Shown: positions 8,681 to 16,139 of the stretch, piece by piece
Layout of the letters: every line of letters starts with the position of its first letter
Position numbering within the stretch: position 1 is the stretch's first letter
Source of the DNA: Clostridium sp. Marseille-Q2269
GTDB taxonomy: Bacteria; Bacillota; Clostridia; Clostridiales; Clostridiaceae
Direction: 5' to 3'
DNA length: 64,000 bases
Assembly (NCBI RefSeq): GCF_943736985.1
Contig: NZ_CALSFS010000003.1
Span: forward strand, 186,001-250,000
Program-made: the position numbers and the translations under genes
The notes under the pieces: model-generated
Database searches by the model: none
Seen by the model: the letters and a program-made list of their open reading frames with translations, nothing else
What the model was told of the DNA's origin: nothing

Positions 8681-8719
8681 TGGCTAAGAATACAATCTTA
8701 GGAGGAAAAAATGGCTAAG
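8681..8719 (+). promoter_or_regulatory. rpsD leader with two mutually exclusive hairpins around the ribosome site
   Basis: CTAAGA (8684-8689) can pair with TCTTAG (8696-8701) just upstream of the GGAGG. The same CTTAG can instead pair with CTAAG at 8715-8719 inside codons 2-3, which would enclose the Shine-Dalgarno and start codon in the loop. The words GGCTAAG at 8682 and 8713 are exact copies, which creates the competition. A hairpin (ATAGTTTT/AAAACTAT, 8656-8675) precedes it. Confidence 0.5.
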
Positions 8720-9304
8720 ATAAGAGATCCTAGATTTAAGCCATCTAGAAGATTAGGAGTAAACATTTATGGACATCCTAAGGCTATGAAAAGAGCTACA
8801 AGAGAAAATAGTAGGGAAGGTAAAAAATTATCAAACTACGGTAAGCAACTTTTAGAAAAGCAAAAAATAAGATTCTACTATGGAGTTCTAGAAAAGCAAT
8901 TTTTAAGATATGTTAAAAAAGCTATGAAGGCTAAAGAAAGAACTGGTGACGTATTGTTAAGAATCTTAGAATGTAGGTTAGATAATATGGTATATAGAAT
9001 AGGTTTTGCTAGTTCTATAAGACAAGCTAGACAAATGGTAAACCATGGTCACATATTGGTCAATGATTTGAAAATTAACATACCATCCTATGAAACAAAA
9101 ATAGGAGATATGATAACTTTAAGAGAAAAATATAGAAAAAATGAAGAATTTGAAGATAATTTCTTAGCTTTAAAAAAATTCACATTACCATATATAGAAA
9201 AGGACTATGATAAATTTTCAGGTGTATTAATAAAAACACCTGAAAGAGATGAAATACCAATAGATGTTAATGAAACTTTAGTAGTAGAATTATATTCCAA
9301 GTAA
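8711..9304 (+). CDS. rpsD: 30S ribosomal protein S4 paralogue (cysteine-free form)
   Basis: S4 nucleates 30S assembly by binding 16S rRNA and lines the mRNA entry site. The 197-residue protein has the N-terminal S4 region and a C-terminal S4 RNA-binding domain (about residues 88-150, with [20 protein letters not shown]), ending in the normal VELYSK. The zinc-binding cysteine cluster found near the N-terminus of the usual clostridial operon S4 is absent; the N-terminus instead reads like the zinc-independent type. It stands alone, away from the ribosomal operons, behind a Fur/Zur-like site. Together this suggests a second S4 copy used when zinc is scarce; that role is my inference. The main rpsD would be outside this window. 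Confidence 0.93.
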   Translation: MAKIRDPRFKPSRRLGVNIYGHPKAMKRATRENSREGKKLSNYGKQLLEKQKIRFYYGVLEKQFLRYVKKAMKAKERTGDVLLRILECRLDNMVYRIGFASSIRQARQMVNHGHILVNDLKINIPSYETKIGDMITLREKYRKNEEFEDNFLALKKFTLPYIEKDYDKFSGVLIKTPERDEIPIDVNETLVVELYSK

Positions 9305-9315
9305 AAAAGAGATTA

Positions 9316-9430
9316 ACACACAACTTAATACTAACTTTATACACAATTAAAAAGTAACACAACTTAAGATTAACTTTATACACAATTAAGAAATAATGCA
9401 CAACTTAAATAAAACTTTATACAAAATACA
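9316..9430 (+). repeat. Short tandem repeat downstream of rpsD (39-41 bp, about 2.7 copies)
   Basis: The unit CACAACTTAA followed by ACTTTATACACAATTAA recurs starting at about 9319, 9358 and 9399, the last copy incomplete. There is no protein frame across it and no terminator-like hairpin. It may be transcribed as the rpsD 3' UTR. Confidence 0.75.
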
Positions 9431-9481
9431 AGTATCTTACGGTCATAATTATAAATTGGCTTTAGATAAGAGGTATGCTAT

Positions 9482-10142
9482 ATGGACAATAAATATAATA
9501 ATATTTTCTATTGGGAAACTTTATTGGTAAAAAGAAAAAATATATGGAATTGGAATTTTAATGATATCCCTATAGGGCAAGATTCTATTTTTATAAATAC
9601 TACTCATAGTAGACTATGGGAAAAATATTTTTGATAATAATTGGGCAGTATATCCCAATGTACAATCCCTCCTGGGATTTATAAAGTATATATTTATACC
9701 TACAGTTTTCTTTTTCAATGCAAATAGTAAAACTAAAGACATAATTACTCCTATAGCTTATAAAGAAGAATTACTAGAAGAAATAAATATATTATGTAAA
9801 GACAAAGATTCTACAGAGAAAATAGAATATTTTATTAATAAGATATATGATTTATGTGAATTAGATCAGCATCAGTTGATATATGAATTAAAAAAATACT
9901 GTTATGAATTTAATACACAATGGCAAGATAGTGCTAGAATATTCAATATTGATATATATTCTAGTGGTAAAGAAATAATAGACAAAATTTCTAAAGAAGA
10001 AAACTTTTTAGAAGTTATAGAAGAAGATATAGGTATGTCTATAAATGCCTTAAAAGAAATCACTAAAGATTTACACCACAATTTATTTATGAAAAACAAC
10101 TTCATAAAGATTTTAAATAGCAATATAGGCTGTATAATTTAA
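9482..10142 (+). pseudogene. Hypothetical protein gene broken by a +1 frameshift
   Basis: An ATG at 9482 with an AGAGG site 8 nt upstream opens a frame of 50 codons that ends in TGA at 9632. The break lies in a run of five T (9628-9632). Removing one T joins it to the frame that runs to TAA at 10142, giving about 219 residues. The restored protein is hydrophilic and Asn/Lys/Ile-rich, with an aromatic N-terminus (FYWETLLVK, WNWNFND) and one short hydrophobic stretch (FIKYIFIPTVFFF). I do not recognise the family. The downstream part alone could start at TTG 9876, but without a convincing ribosome site. It lies in the same decayed zone as the truncated cysteine desulfurase and YedE remnants. 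Confidence 0.7.
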
Positions 10143-10157
10143 CAATAAAACTGTAGA

Positions 10158-10196
10158 AAATAAAGGATTGTTTTTTTAAAATCCTTTATTTTTTAT
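10158..10196. terminator. Bidirectional terminator between convergent units
   Basis: AAATAAAGGAT pairs with ATCCTTTATTT around a T-rich loop; T runs follow on the plus strand and A runs precede it, so it can serve both the frameshifted gene and the minus-strand cysteine desulfurase remnant. Confidence 0.75.
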
Positions 10197-11139
10197 TTAA
10201 TAAAATTGTTTAATAATTTTATTTAAAGAATCTACAGTGTATGTAACATCTTCTTTAGTATTAAAATGTCCCAAACTAAATCTAACAGTTCCCTTTGGGA
10301 ATGTATTTAAGGTTTTATGAGCAGAAGGGGCACAGTGTAGACCACATCTAGTAATTATATTGTATTGTTGACACAAATCCAGAGAAACTTGAGCATTGTC
10401 CATTCCATTAAAGTCTAAAGATATTACAGCAGTTCTATTATTTATGTTGTCTAAACCAATTAATTTTACATTATTTAAATTTGCAATATCTTGTAAAAAA
10501 AGTTTTGTTAAAAATAACTCCTTTTCTCTAATATAAGATAGGCCTATCTTTTCTATATATTTTAAGGCCGCATTTAGTCCGTATATTCCAGGGATATTAA
10601 TAGTACCGCTCTCATATTTATCTGGCATATAATTTGGTTGAATCTCATATTCTGAAAGGCTCCCTGTACCTCCTTCGATAAATGGATCAATACTGGATAT
10701 TAAAGAATCTTTTATTAAAAAGCCACCTACACCTTGCGGACCTAGAAGTCCTTTATGTCCAGTAAAGACTATATCATCTGCACATATTTGCTCAAAATTA
10801 ATATCTAAAAATCCTGCTGTCTGAGCGGAATCTATTAAAAAAAACAGATTATTTTTTTTGCCTAAACAACCTATTTCTTCTAAGGGCAATATAGTTCCAC
10901 ATACATTAGAAGCATTAGTCATAATAATAGCTTTTGTATTAGATTTTATTTGTTTTTTTATATTGCTAATATTGAGTTGACCTAATATATTGCAAGAAAC
11001 TTTAGAAATTTCTATTTCATTTTTTATGAGAGAAGTTAATGGACGCATAACTGCATTGTGTTCCATAAAAGAAACTATAACATGATCTCCTTTATGTAAT
11101 AATCCTTTAATTAATAAATTTAAACTTTCAGTTATATTT
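10197..11139 (-). pseudogene. Cysteine desulfurase (class V aminotransferase), 5'-truncated remnant
   Basis: The frame encodes the C-terminal three quarters of a cysteine desulfurase/selenocysteine lyase-like enzyme (about 310 residues against 380 normally). Present are NITESLNLLIKGLL, MEHNAVMRPL, the PLP-contacting FLIDSAQTAG, the Schiff-base lysine in FTGHKGLLGP and the catalytic cysteine in TRCGLHCAPS. About the first 75 residues, including the DNAATT-type start and the first PLP loop, are missing: on the plus strand the sequence turns into yedE at about 11135-11142. An internal ATG at 11066 exists, but a protein from there would lack part of the cofactor site. In clostridia this family sits in a selenium-metabolism cluster with YedE, a TusA-like protein and DUF3343, the remains of which follow here. 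Confidence 0.8.
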
Positions 11140-11140
11140 T

Positions 11141-11697
11141 TTAGTAAAAAGGGTCCTGGTGCAGCCCATGCGCCTATAGCTATTGCATTAATAGCAGGCT
11201 TGATTGTGGGAATTTTAGCTCAAAGAACAAGACTATGTATGGTAGGTGGAATAAGAGATCTAATAATGTTTAAAGATAGTTATTTAATATCAGGATTTAT
11301 ATCTATATTTGTATTTGATCTTATAGGAAATTTAATCATAGGAGAATTTAAATTGGGATTTGCAGGACAACCAGTTGCTCATACAGATGCATTATGGAAT
11401 TTTTTAGGTATGGTACTTGTTGGTTGGGGATCAGTTCTTTTAGGAGGATGTCCTATGAGACAGCTTATACTTTCAGCAGAAGGAAATATTGATTCAGTCA
11501 TAACAGTTTTAGGTATGGTATTAGGAGCTGCATTTTGTCATAATTTTAGTTTAGCAGCTAGTGCAAAAGGAGCTACACCCAATGGTAAAGTAGCTGTAAT
11601 AATAGGATTCATACTAGTGTGTGCTATTTCATATATAAATATAGAAAAAAGCACAAAAGTAAGAGTAAAAGGAGATGTTAGTGTTGGTTCAAATTGA
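11141..11697 (+). pseudogene. YeeE/YedE-type selenium/sulfur transport membrane protein, 5'-truncated
   Basis: The frame begins inside the protein (SKKGPGAAHAP at 11143) and runs about 185 residues, the C-terminal half of a protein normally near 360. It has the family motifs QRTRLCMVGGIRD (cysteine of the substrate channel) and GGCPMRQL (second conserved cysteine) and about five hydrophobic segments. There is no upstream ATG or ribosome site in frame; a TTG at 11200 is the first possible start but falls inside a membrane segment. The missing N-terminal half lies beyond the junction with the oppositely oriented cysteine desulfurase remnant. Its 3' end overlaps the next small gene by about 17 bp, as in intact selenium clusters. 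Residual function is unlikely. Confidence 0.8.
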
Positions 11698-11893
11698 TGC
11701 CAGAGGAATGTCTTGTCCACAACCAGTACTTATGGCAAAAAAAGCTTTAGAAAACAATAAGAATGGTATAGGTGTGATGGTAGATAATATGACTGCTAGA
11801 GGAAATGTAGAGAGATTTATGAAGAAATCCGGTTATGAAGTTACTATAGAAAAAAAAGAAGATGATTTTATTTTATCTGTAAGGAACAAATAA
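11681..11893 (+). CDS. TusA/SirA-like sulfur (selenium) carrier protein, YedF-type
   Basis: A 70-residue cytoplasmic protein of the TusA/SirA fold, whose single cysteine accepts sulfur or selenium from a cysteine desulfurase. The signature is ARGMSCPQPVLMAKKAL, with the reactive Cys in CPxP near residue 12. GTG 11681 is my preferred start because GGAG at 11671-11674 lies 6 nt before it; ATG 11675 is too close to that site and TTG 11684 is an alternative. It overlaps the end of the yedE remnant and abuts the DUF3343 gene, so it was co-transcribed with them. Its own frame is intact, but with yedE truncated its promoter may be gone. Confidence 0.8.
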   Translation: MLVQIDARGMSCPQPVLMAKKALENNKNGIGVMVDNMTARGNVERFMKKSGYEVTIEKKEDDFILSVRNK

Positions 11894-12129
11894 TGGAATA
11901 TATAGGAATTTTTTTCGCGCATTCAGGTGCCATAAAATACAGTAGATTTCTAAATAAATTAAGTATAAGTAATCAAACTATGCCAGTACCTAGAAAGATA
12001 AGTTCTAACTGTGGAATAGGGGTAAAATTTAATTATGAAGATAATTTAAACAATTTAATAGTAGATGATATAGAAAAATTATTTTCCATAAAAGATGGAA
12101 AATATCAGTGTATATATTCTTATGAATAA
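11893..12129 (+). CDS. DUF3343 small protein (putative Se/S carrier)
   Basis: A 78-residue protein beginning EYIGIFFAHSGAIKYSRFL and containing MPVPRKISSNCGIGVKF, which matches the DUF3343 family found beside YedE, TusA-like and cysteine desulfurase genes. The conserved SSNCG cysteine is present. Its ATG overlaps the upstream stop by one base (TAATG), showing translational coupling. The function is not established; the genomic partnership suggests sulfur or selenium handling. It is the last gene before a terminator. Confidence 0.75.
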   Translation: MEYIGIFFAHSGAIKYSRFLNKLSISNQTMPVPRKISSNCGIGVKFNYEDNLNNLIVDDIEKLFSIKDGKYQCIYSYE

Positions 12130-12206
12130 TTAATAGATTTTATATATAAATAAAATTTTAATGAGTTATTTATATAAAATTATAAACACCTTATTATGAA
12201 ATAATA

Positions 12207-12252
12207 AAAAGCTATGAATTAGTAAATATTATATTTAACATTCATAGCTTTT
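12207..12252 (+). terminator. Terminator after the selenium-cluster remnant
   Basis: A 13-bp perfect stem (AAAAGCTATGAAT and complement) around a 20-nt AT-rich loop ends in a T run. Confidence 0.8.
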
Positions 12253-12377
12253 ATATATGGATTTTAATAAATATATATTTCATAATTTAAAATAAATTTT
12301 TAATTTTAAACTATATTACCCAATATTACTTTATATGGTATATAATTGTATTAAAAATACTAAAAGGAGTTAGTGCT

Positions 12378-13214
12378 TTGAATAAAAATCTTTTTAAAGC
12401 TATGCCAAATGGAATAAAAAATTTAGTAAATAGATTTTTAGAGGATGAGGTATTAGCATTATCATCTCAATTGGCTTATGCATTGATTATATCAATATTT
12501 CCTTTTTTGATATTTGTAATAACACTAATAGGGTATTTACCTATACATGGTGAAGACTTATTATTGGGATTAGAACAAATAATTCCTGATAATGCGTATT
12601 TATTGTTAAAAAATACTATAGAAGAAATTATATATACTCAAAATGGCAATTTACTTTCTTTCAGTATAATTTTTACTATTTGGACTGCTTCTTCAGGTTT
12701 TAGAGCTGTAGTAAGAGGGTTAAATAAAGCCTATGATATAAAGGAAAAAAGATCCTTTGTAAGGGTGCAAACTATGACTATCTTATGCACTCTAGCCATG
12801 GCACTAGTACTTATTATGAGTATTTTTTTATTAGTTTTTGGAAAAACCATAGGAAGAACCTTGGTTTATAAATTAGGTTTTTCATGGGAATTTAATAGAA
12901 TATGGAACATAATAAGATATATGATAATGATAGGATTGAGTATATTTATTTTAGCTGCGTTATATTACTATATTCCTAGTAGAAGATTAAGATGGAGAGA
13001 TGTATTACCAGGAGCTGTGTTTGCTACAATAGCTTGGATAATTGCATCTATGGGATTTTCATTTTACGTAGATAATTTTAATAATTATTCTAGAGTATAT
13101 GGTAGTATAGGAGCAGTTATTGTGTTTCTATTATGGTTATATTTAACATCTATAATATTTATAACAGGAGGAGAAATAAACGCTCTATTAGTATCTTACA
13201 GAGAAAAAGTTTAA
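12378..13214 (+). CDS. YihY/BrkB family inner-membrane protein
   Basis: A 278-residue integral membrane protein with about six hydrophobic segments and the family features ALSSQLAYALIISIFPFLIF near the N-terminus, a central WTASSGFRAVVRGLNKAYD loop, and the GSIGAVIVFLLWLYLTSIIFITGGEINA C-terminal hairpin. YihY (once misnamed ribonuclease BN) has no firmly known activity; transport or envelope roles are suggested. It starts with TTG at 12378 behind AAAGGAG at a spacing of about 10 nt. It is a single gene with no obvious functional neighbour. Confidence 0.85.
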   Translation: MNKNLFKAMPNGIKNLVNRFLEDEVLALSSQLAYALIISIFPFLIFVITLIGYLPIHGEDLLLGLEQIIPDNAYLLLKNTIEEIIYTQNGNLLSFSIIFTIWTASSGFRAVVRGLNKAYDIKEKRSFVRVQTMTILCTLAMALVLIMSIFLLVFGKTIGRTLVYKLGFSWEFNRIWNIIRYMIMIGLSIFILAALYYYIPSRRLRWRDVLPGAVFATIAWIIASMGFSFYVDNFNNYSRVYGSIGAVIVFLLWLYLTSIIFITGGEINALLVSYREKV

Positions 13215-13241
13215 AAAATAGAAATTATTTATAAAAATATA

Positions 13242-13270
13242 TTGATTTAATGTATTTTTTAATATATAAT
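13242..13270 (+). promoter_or_regulatory. Predicted sigma-A promoter ahead of the SAM riboswitch
   Basis: TTGATT at 13242-13247 and TATAAT at 13265-13270 have a 17-bp spacer and would start the transcript about 15 nt before the riboswitch. Confidence 0.65.
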
Positions 13271-13292
13271 TATTAATAAATTAAATATGGAT

Positions 13293-13403
13293 TCTTATCC
13301 AGAGAGGCTGAGGGACTGGCCCTATGAAGCCCGGCAACCACTAATGTAATTATTTTTACTTTAAACGGTGCTAATTCCAGCAGGTTAAACCTGGTAGATA
13401 AGA
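13293..13403 (+). ncRNA. SAM-I (S-box) riboswitch
   Basis: The S-box core is clear: TCTTATCCAGAGAGGCTGAGG at its 5' side, GCCCGGCAACC, the kink-turn/pseudoknot segments, GGTGCTAATTCC and the closing GATAAGA. P1 is TCTTATC (13293-13299) with GATAAGA (13397-13403). S-adenosylmethionine binding stabilises P1 and turns off the downstream gene. This marks the following transporter as part of the methionine/SAM regulon. Confidence 0.97.
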
Positions 13404-13418
13404 TATAGAGGAAATCCA

Positions 13419-13449
13419 CTTCTTGTATTATCTGCAAGAAGTTTTTTTA
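13419..13449 (+). terminator. Riboswitch-controlled intrinsic terminator with matching antiterminator
   Basis: CTTCTTG (13419-13425) pairs with CAAGAAG (13435-13441) before seven T. An antiterminator is visible: GTAGATAA (13394-13401, the 3' side of P1) can pair over 8 bp with TTATCTGC (13428-13435), which excludes both P1 and the terminator. So SAM gives termination and its absence gives readthrough. Confidence 0.9.
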
Positions 13450-13524
13450 TTGGTAAAAATAAAAAACTTCAAAGGATAGGAACAAATTAACATATATTTG
13501 TTATACAAAATGGGAGGGATAACA

Positions 13525-14859
13525 GTGAAAGAAGACAAAATTAAAAAAGGAAGTGCAATAGCACTATTACCGTTATTAATATTTTTAGCGGTTTATGTTT
13601 CTATGGGAATTATATCAAATGATTTTTATGCTATACCAATGAGTGTACCATTTTTAATAGCAGCTATAAGTGCATTAGTTATGAATAGAAAAGAAACTTT
13701 ATCAAAAAAAATAGATGTGTTTTGTGAAGGTGCAGGTAATTCTAATATAATTTTAATGTGTTTAATATTTATATTGGCAGGAGCTTTTGCACAGGTAGCT
13801 AAAGATATGGGGGCTGTAGATTCAACAGTTAATTTAGGGCTTAGTATACTTCCAAGTAATATACTAGTAGCAGGAGTTTTTATTATAGCTTGCTTCATAT
13901 CATTATCAATAGGAACTTCAATGGGTACAATAGTTGCTCTAGCACCTATGGCCGTGGGAATATCGCAAAAGACAGGAATAATTATAGGATTAACATTAGG
14001 TGCTGTAATAAGTGGAGCTATGTTTGGAGATAACTTATCTATGATTTCTGATACTACTATAGCAGCAGCTAGAACTCAAGGTTGTGATTTGAGAGATAAA
14101 TTTAAAACAAATTTCTTTATTGTATTACCAGCAGCTATAATAACAGCAATTGTATTTAGTATAATAACAGCTAACGGAAGTACTGGATTACATGGAAATT
14201 ATTCTTATTCATTTATGAAAGTTTTACCTTATATATCTGTCTTAGTGGCAGCATTGCTTGGTGGTAATGTAATAATCATATTATTTGGAGGAACTGTTTT
14301 TTCAGCAGCAATAGGATTATATTTTGGTACATTTAATATAGTAGGATTATTCCAATCTATAGGAAAAGGTATTGGAGGAATGACAGAGTTAGTTATAATA
14401 TCTTTAATAATAGGTGGAATGGTAGAAGTAATAAAATATAATGGAGGAATAGATTTCCTATTAAACTTAATAAAGAGTAAGATAAAGAGTAAAAAAGGAG
14501 CAGAATTAGGAATTGCTTTGTTAGTTAGTGTAGTTGATATATGTACAGCTAATAATACTATAGCTATAGTAATGGCTGGACCAATAGCTAAAGATATAGC
14601 AGACAAATATGATGTAGATCCAAGAAAAAGTGCTAGTTTATTAGATACATTCTCTTGTTTCTGCCAAGGAATAATTCCCTATGGCGCTCAATTACTAGCG
14701 GCAGCAGGTATTGCTAAAATATCACCTTTTGGCATAATGAAATATCTTTATTATACATACTTAATGGGAATATGTGCATTGATAGCTATAGTGGTAGGAT
14801 TACCAAAGTTTAAAAATAAAAAGAATACTTCAGAAATAATTGAGGAAAATGTAATTTAA
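13525..14859 (+). CDS. NhaC-family transporter, probable methionine transporter (MetT-type)
   Basis: A 444-residue membrane protein with about ten to eleven hydrophobic segments of the Na+/H+ antiporter NhaC superfamily. Visible family segments are SIGTSMGTIVALAPMAVGIS, GAVISGAMFGDNLSMISDTTIAAARTQGC and the C-terminal FSCFCQGIIPYGAQLL. Members under S-box or methionine T-box control have been predicted by comparative genomics to import methionine (MetT), and the SAM-I riboswitch directly upstream supports that over a pure Na+/H+ exchange role. I start at GTG 13525, 7 nt after GGGAGGG; the longer frame from 13498 would run through the ribosome site. It is a single-gene transcript with a terminator after it. 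Confidence 0.85.
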   Translation: MKEDKIKKGSAIALLPLLIFLAVYVSMGIISNDFYAIPMSVPFLIAAISALVMNRKETLSKKIDVFCEGAGNSNIILMCLIFILAGAFAQVAKDMGAVDSTVNLGLSILPSNILVAGVFIIACFISLSIGTSMGTIVALAPMAVGISQKTGIIIGLTLGAVISGAMFGDNLSMISDTTIAAARTQGCDLRDKFKTNFFIVLPAAIITAIVFSIITANGSTGLHGNYSYSFMKVLPYISVLVAALLGGNVIIILFGGTVFSAAIGLYFGTFNIVGLFQSIGKGIGGMTELVIISLIIGGMVEVIKYNGGIDFLLNLIKSKIKSKKGAELGIALLVSVVDICTANNTIAIVMAGPIAKDIADKYDVDPRKSASLLDTFSCFCQGIIPYGAQLLAAAGIAKISPFGIMKYLYYTYLMGICALIAIVVGLPKFKNKKNTSEIIEENVI

Positions 14860-14879
14860 TTATTAAAATTAAATAGTAA

Positions 14880-14935
14880 AATAATAGCATAAAGGAATCT
14901 TTATAACAATAAAGTAAATTTATGCTATTATTTTT
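14880..14935 (+). terminator. Terminator after the NhaC-family gene
   Basis: AATAATAGCATAAA pairs with TTTATGCTATTATT around an inner small hairpin, followed by T residues. Confidence 0.8.
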
Positions 14936-15252
14936 GAGTCCAGTTTATAATAATAAATATAAATAATAAAAATAGTACCAATAATAGGTTTTAATATGGA
15001 TAGTATGATATTTAAATATAATTTTCATATGAATTTCGACAATAAAGATCATTAAAAAGCTGTAAAATTCCTATAAATGGTTATTGATATTGCGAATAAG
15101 AAAAAAATATATCGTAAATAAAAATTAAAATATTATATTGTCAATATAAATAATAAGAAAATTTTAAATACATTTCATTAAATGACATAATTTTGTGTAC
15201 AACATATGGTAGCATATTAATAAAGTTATTTTGTTATCAGGGGGATAGTGAT
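14936..15252. other. AT-rich intergenic region with a Spo0A-box-like word
   Basis: No gene or RNA is recognisable. TTCGACA at 15035-15041 reads TGTCGAA on the minus strand, the core of a Spo0A box, about 215 bp before the next start. A single 7-mer match in such a region is weak evidence. Confidence 0.4.
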
Positions 15253-15615
15253 ATGGAAGTGGTATTAGAAAATCTTATTAGAGGTCAGAACTTAGAAGAT
15301 AAAGAGTATATGTATTACTATAAACTTATAAAAAGTGATTTGTATATTTCTTGGCAAAACGAAGACATAAAGGTTCAATCATATGGAATAGAAATAATAA
15401 GAAAGGACTTTCAAAAAGAACAGCTTATAAATTTAGAAAGTGATAATATAAGACATATAAGCCCTCATAGATATAAAGTACATAATTTACTAAAAATGTT
15501 GTATGATCAAACAGTGTCACCTATTCATCTTATAGATATAATTGGAGAATATGCAGACAAATATGTATCTGATTATGAGAATGTGCTAAGGAATGCATCT
15601 TCTATGTGTAAATAA
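15253..15615 (+). CDS. DUF6514-like small protein
   Basis: A 120-residue soluble protein. It begins MEVVLENLIRG, has an Ig-like or beta-rich middle (YYYKLIKSDLYISW, VQSYGIEIIRKDF) and a conserved-looking C-terminal half with ISPHRYKVHNLLKMLYDQ and SPIHLIDIIGEYADKYV, which I associate with the DUF6514 family of clostridia; that name is from memory. Function is unknown. I start at ATG 15253 because a run of G with AGGGGG at about 15239-15244 lies 9 nt upstream; the longer frame from 15193 has no ribosome site. It is a single gene with its own terminator. Confidence 0.6.
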   Translation: MEVVLENLIRGQNLEDKEYMYYYKLIKSDLYISWQNEDIKVQSYGIEIIRKDFQKEQLINLESDNIRHISPHRYKVHNLLKMLYDQTVSPIHLIDIIGEYADKYVSDYENVLRNASSMCK

Positions 15616-15636
15616 AATAAATTCATATAATTTATA

Positions 15637-15682
15637 GGGATAAATAGTAATAGATTTTAACTATTTATCCTTTATTTTTTTA
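15637..15682 (+). terminator. Terminator between the DUF6514-like gene and acpS
   Basis: GGATAAATAGT (15638-15648) pairs with ACTATTTATCC (15660-15670) and is followed by TTTATTTTTTT. Confidence 0.9.
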
Positions 15683-15758
15683 TATAAAAAGTAATTATTA
15701 ATTTTTATATTTTTAATTATAAATAGTTTATAATATAAATTAAGGAAGTGATGATAAG

Positions 15759-16139
15759 GTGATTTATGGTATTGGAGTAGATATTACTGAAATTAAGAGA
15801 ATAGAAAAAGCAATAAGTAGAAATACAAATTTTATAAATAAATTATTTACAGACAGTGAGATAGATATATTAGAAAAAAGAAATTTCAGACCAGAGTTTG
15901 TAGCGGGAAGATTTGCAGCAAAGGAAGCTATATCTAAGGCTTTTGGCACAGGAATCAGAAACTTTAGTTTTAAAGATATGGAGATAATAAACGATTCATT
16001 AGGGAAACCAGAGGTTATTTTAAAAACAAAGGCTCAAGATGTTGTGACTAACATAGGAAAATCTTATAAAATTCATTTGAGTATATCACATGAAAGGGAA
16101 TATGCTGTAGCTTATGCTTTATTGGAGGTGTTTATATGA
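15759..16139 (+). CDS. acpS: Holo-[acyl-carrier-protein] synthase
   Basis: AcpS transfers the 4'-phosphopantetheine arm from CoA to the serine of apo-ACP, activating it for fatty acid synthesis. The 126-residue protein has the standard MIYGIGVDITEIKRI start with the Mg-binding Asp, and the second motif FAAKEAISKAFGTG near residue 55. It starts with GTG behind AAGGAAG, and a TATAAT at about 15731-15736 is a possible promoter -10. The stop overlaps the next gene's ATG by 4 bp. Pairing with nnrDE is common in Firmicutes. Confidence 0.95.
   Translation: MIYGIGVDITEIKRIEKAISRNTNFINKLFTDSEIDILEKRNFRPEFVAGRFAAKEAISKAFGTGIRNFSFKDMEIINDSLGKPEVILKTKAQDVVTNIGKSYKIHLSISHEREYAVAYALLEVFI

Noticed and set aside
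9628-9634. Programmed ribosomal frameshift in the split gene
   Set aside because: The needed shift is +1 at a T run with no slippery heptamer or downstream pseudoknot seen; an ordinary indel or sequence error is simpler.
11066-11136. Intact cysteine desulfurase starting at ATG 11066
   Set aside because: Homology clearly continues upstream of this ATG to about 11139 and the PLP-binding N-terminus is missing, so the ATG is internal.
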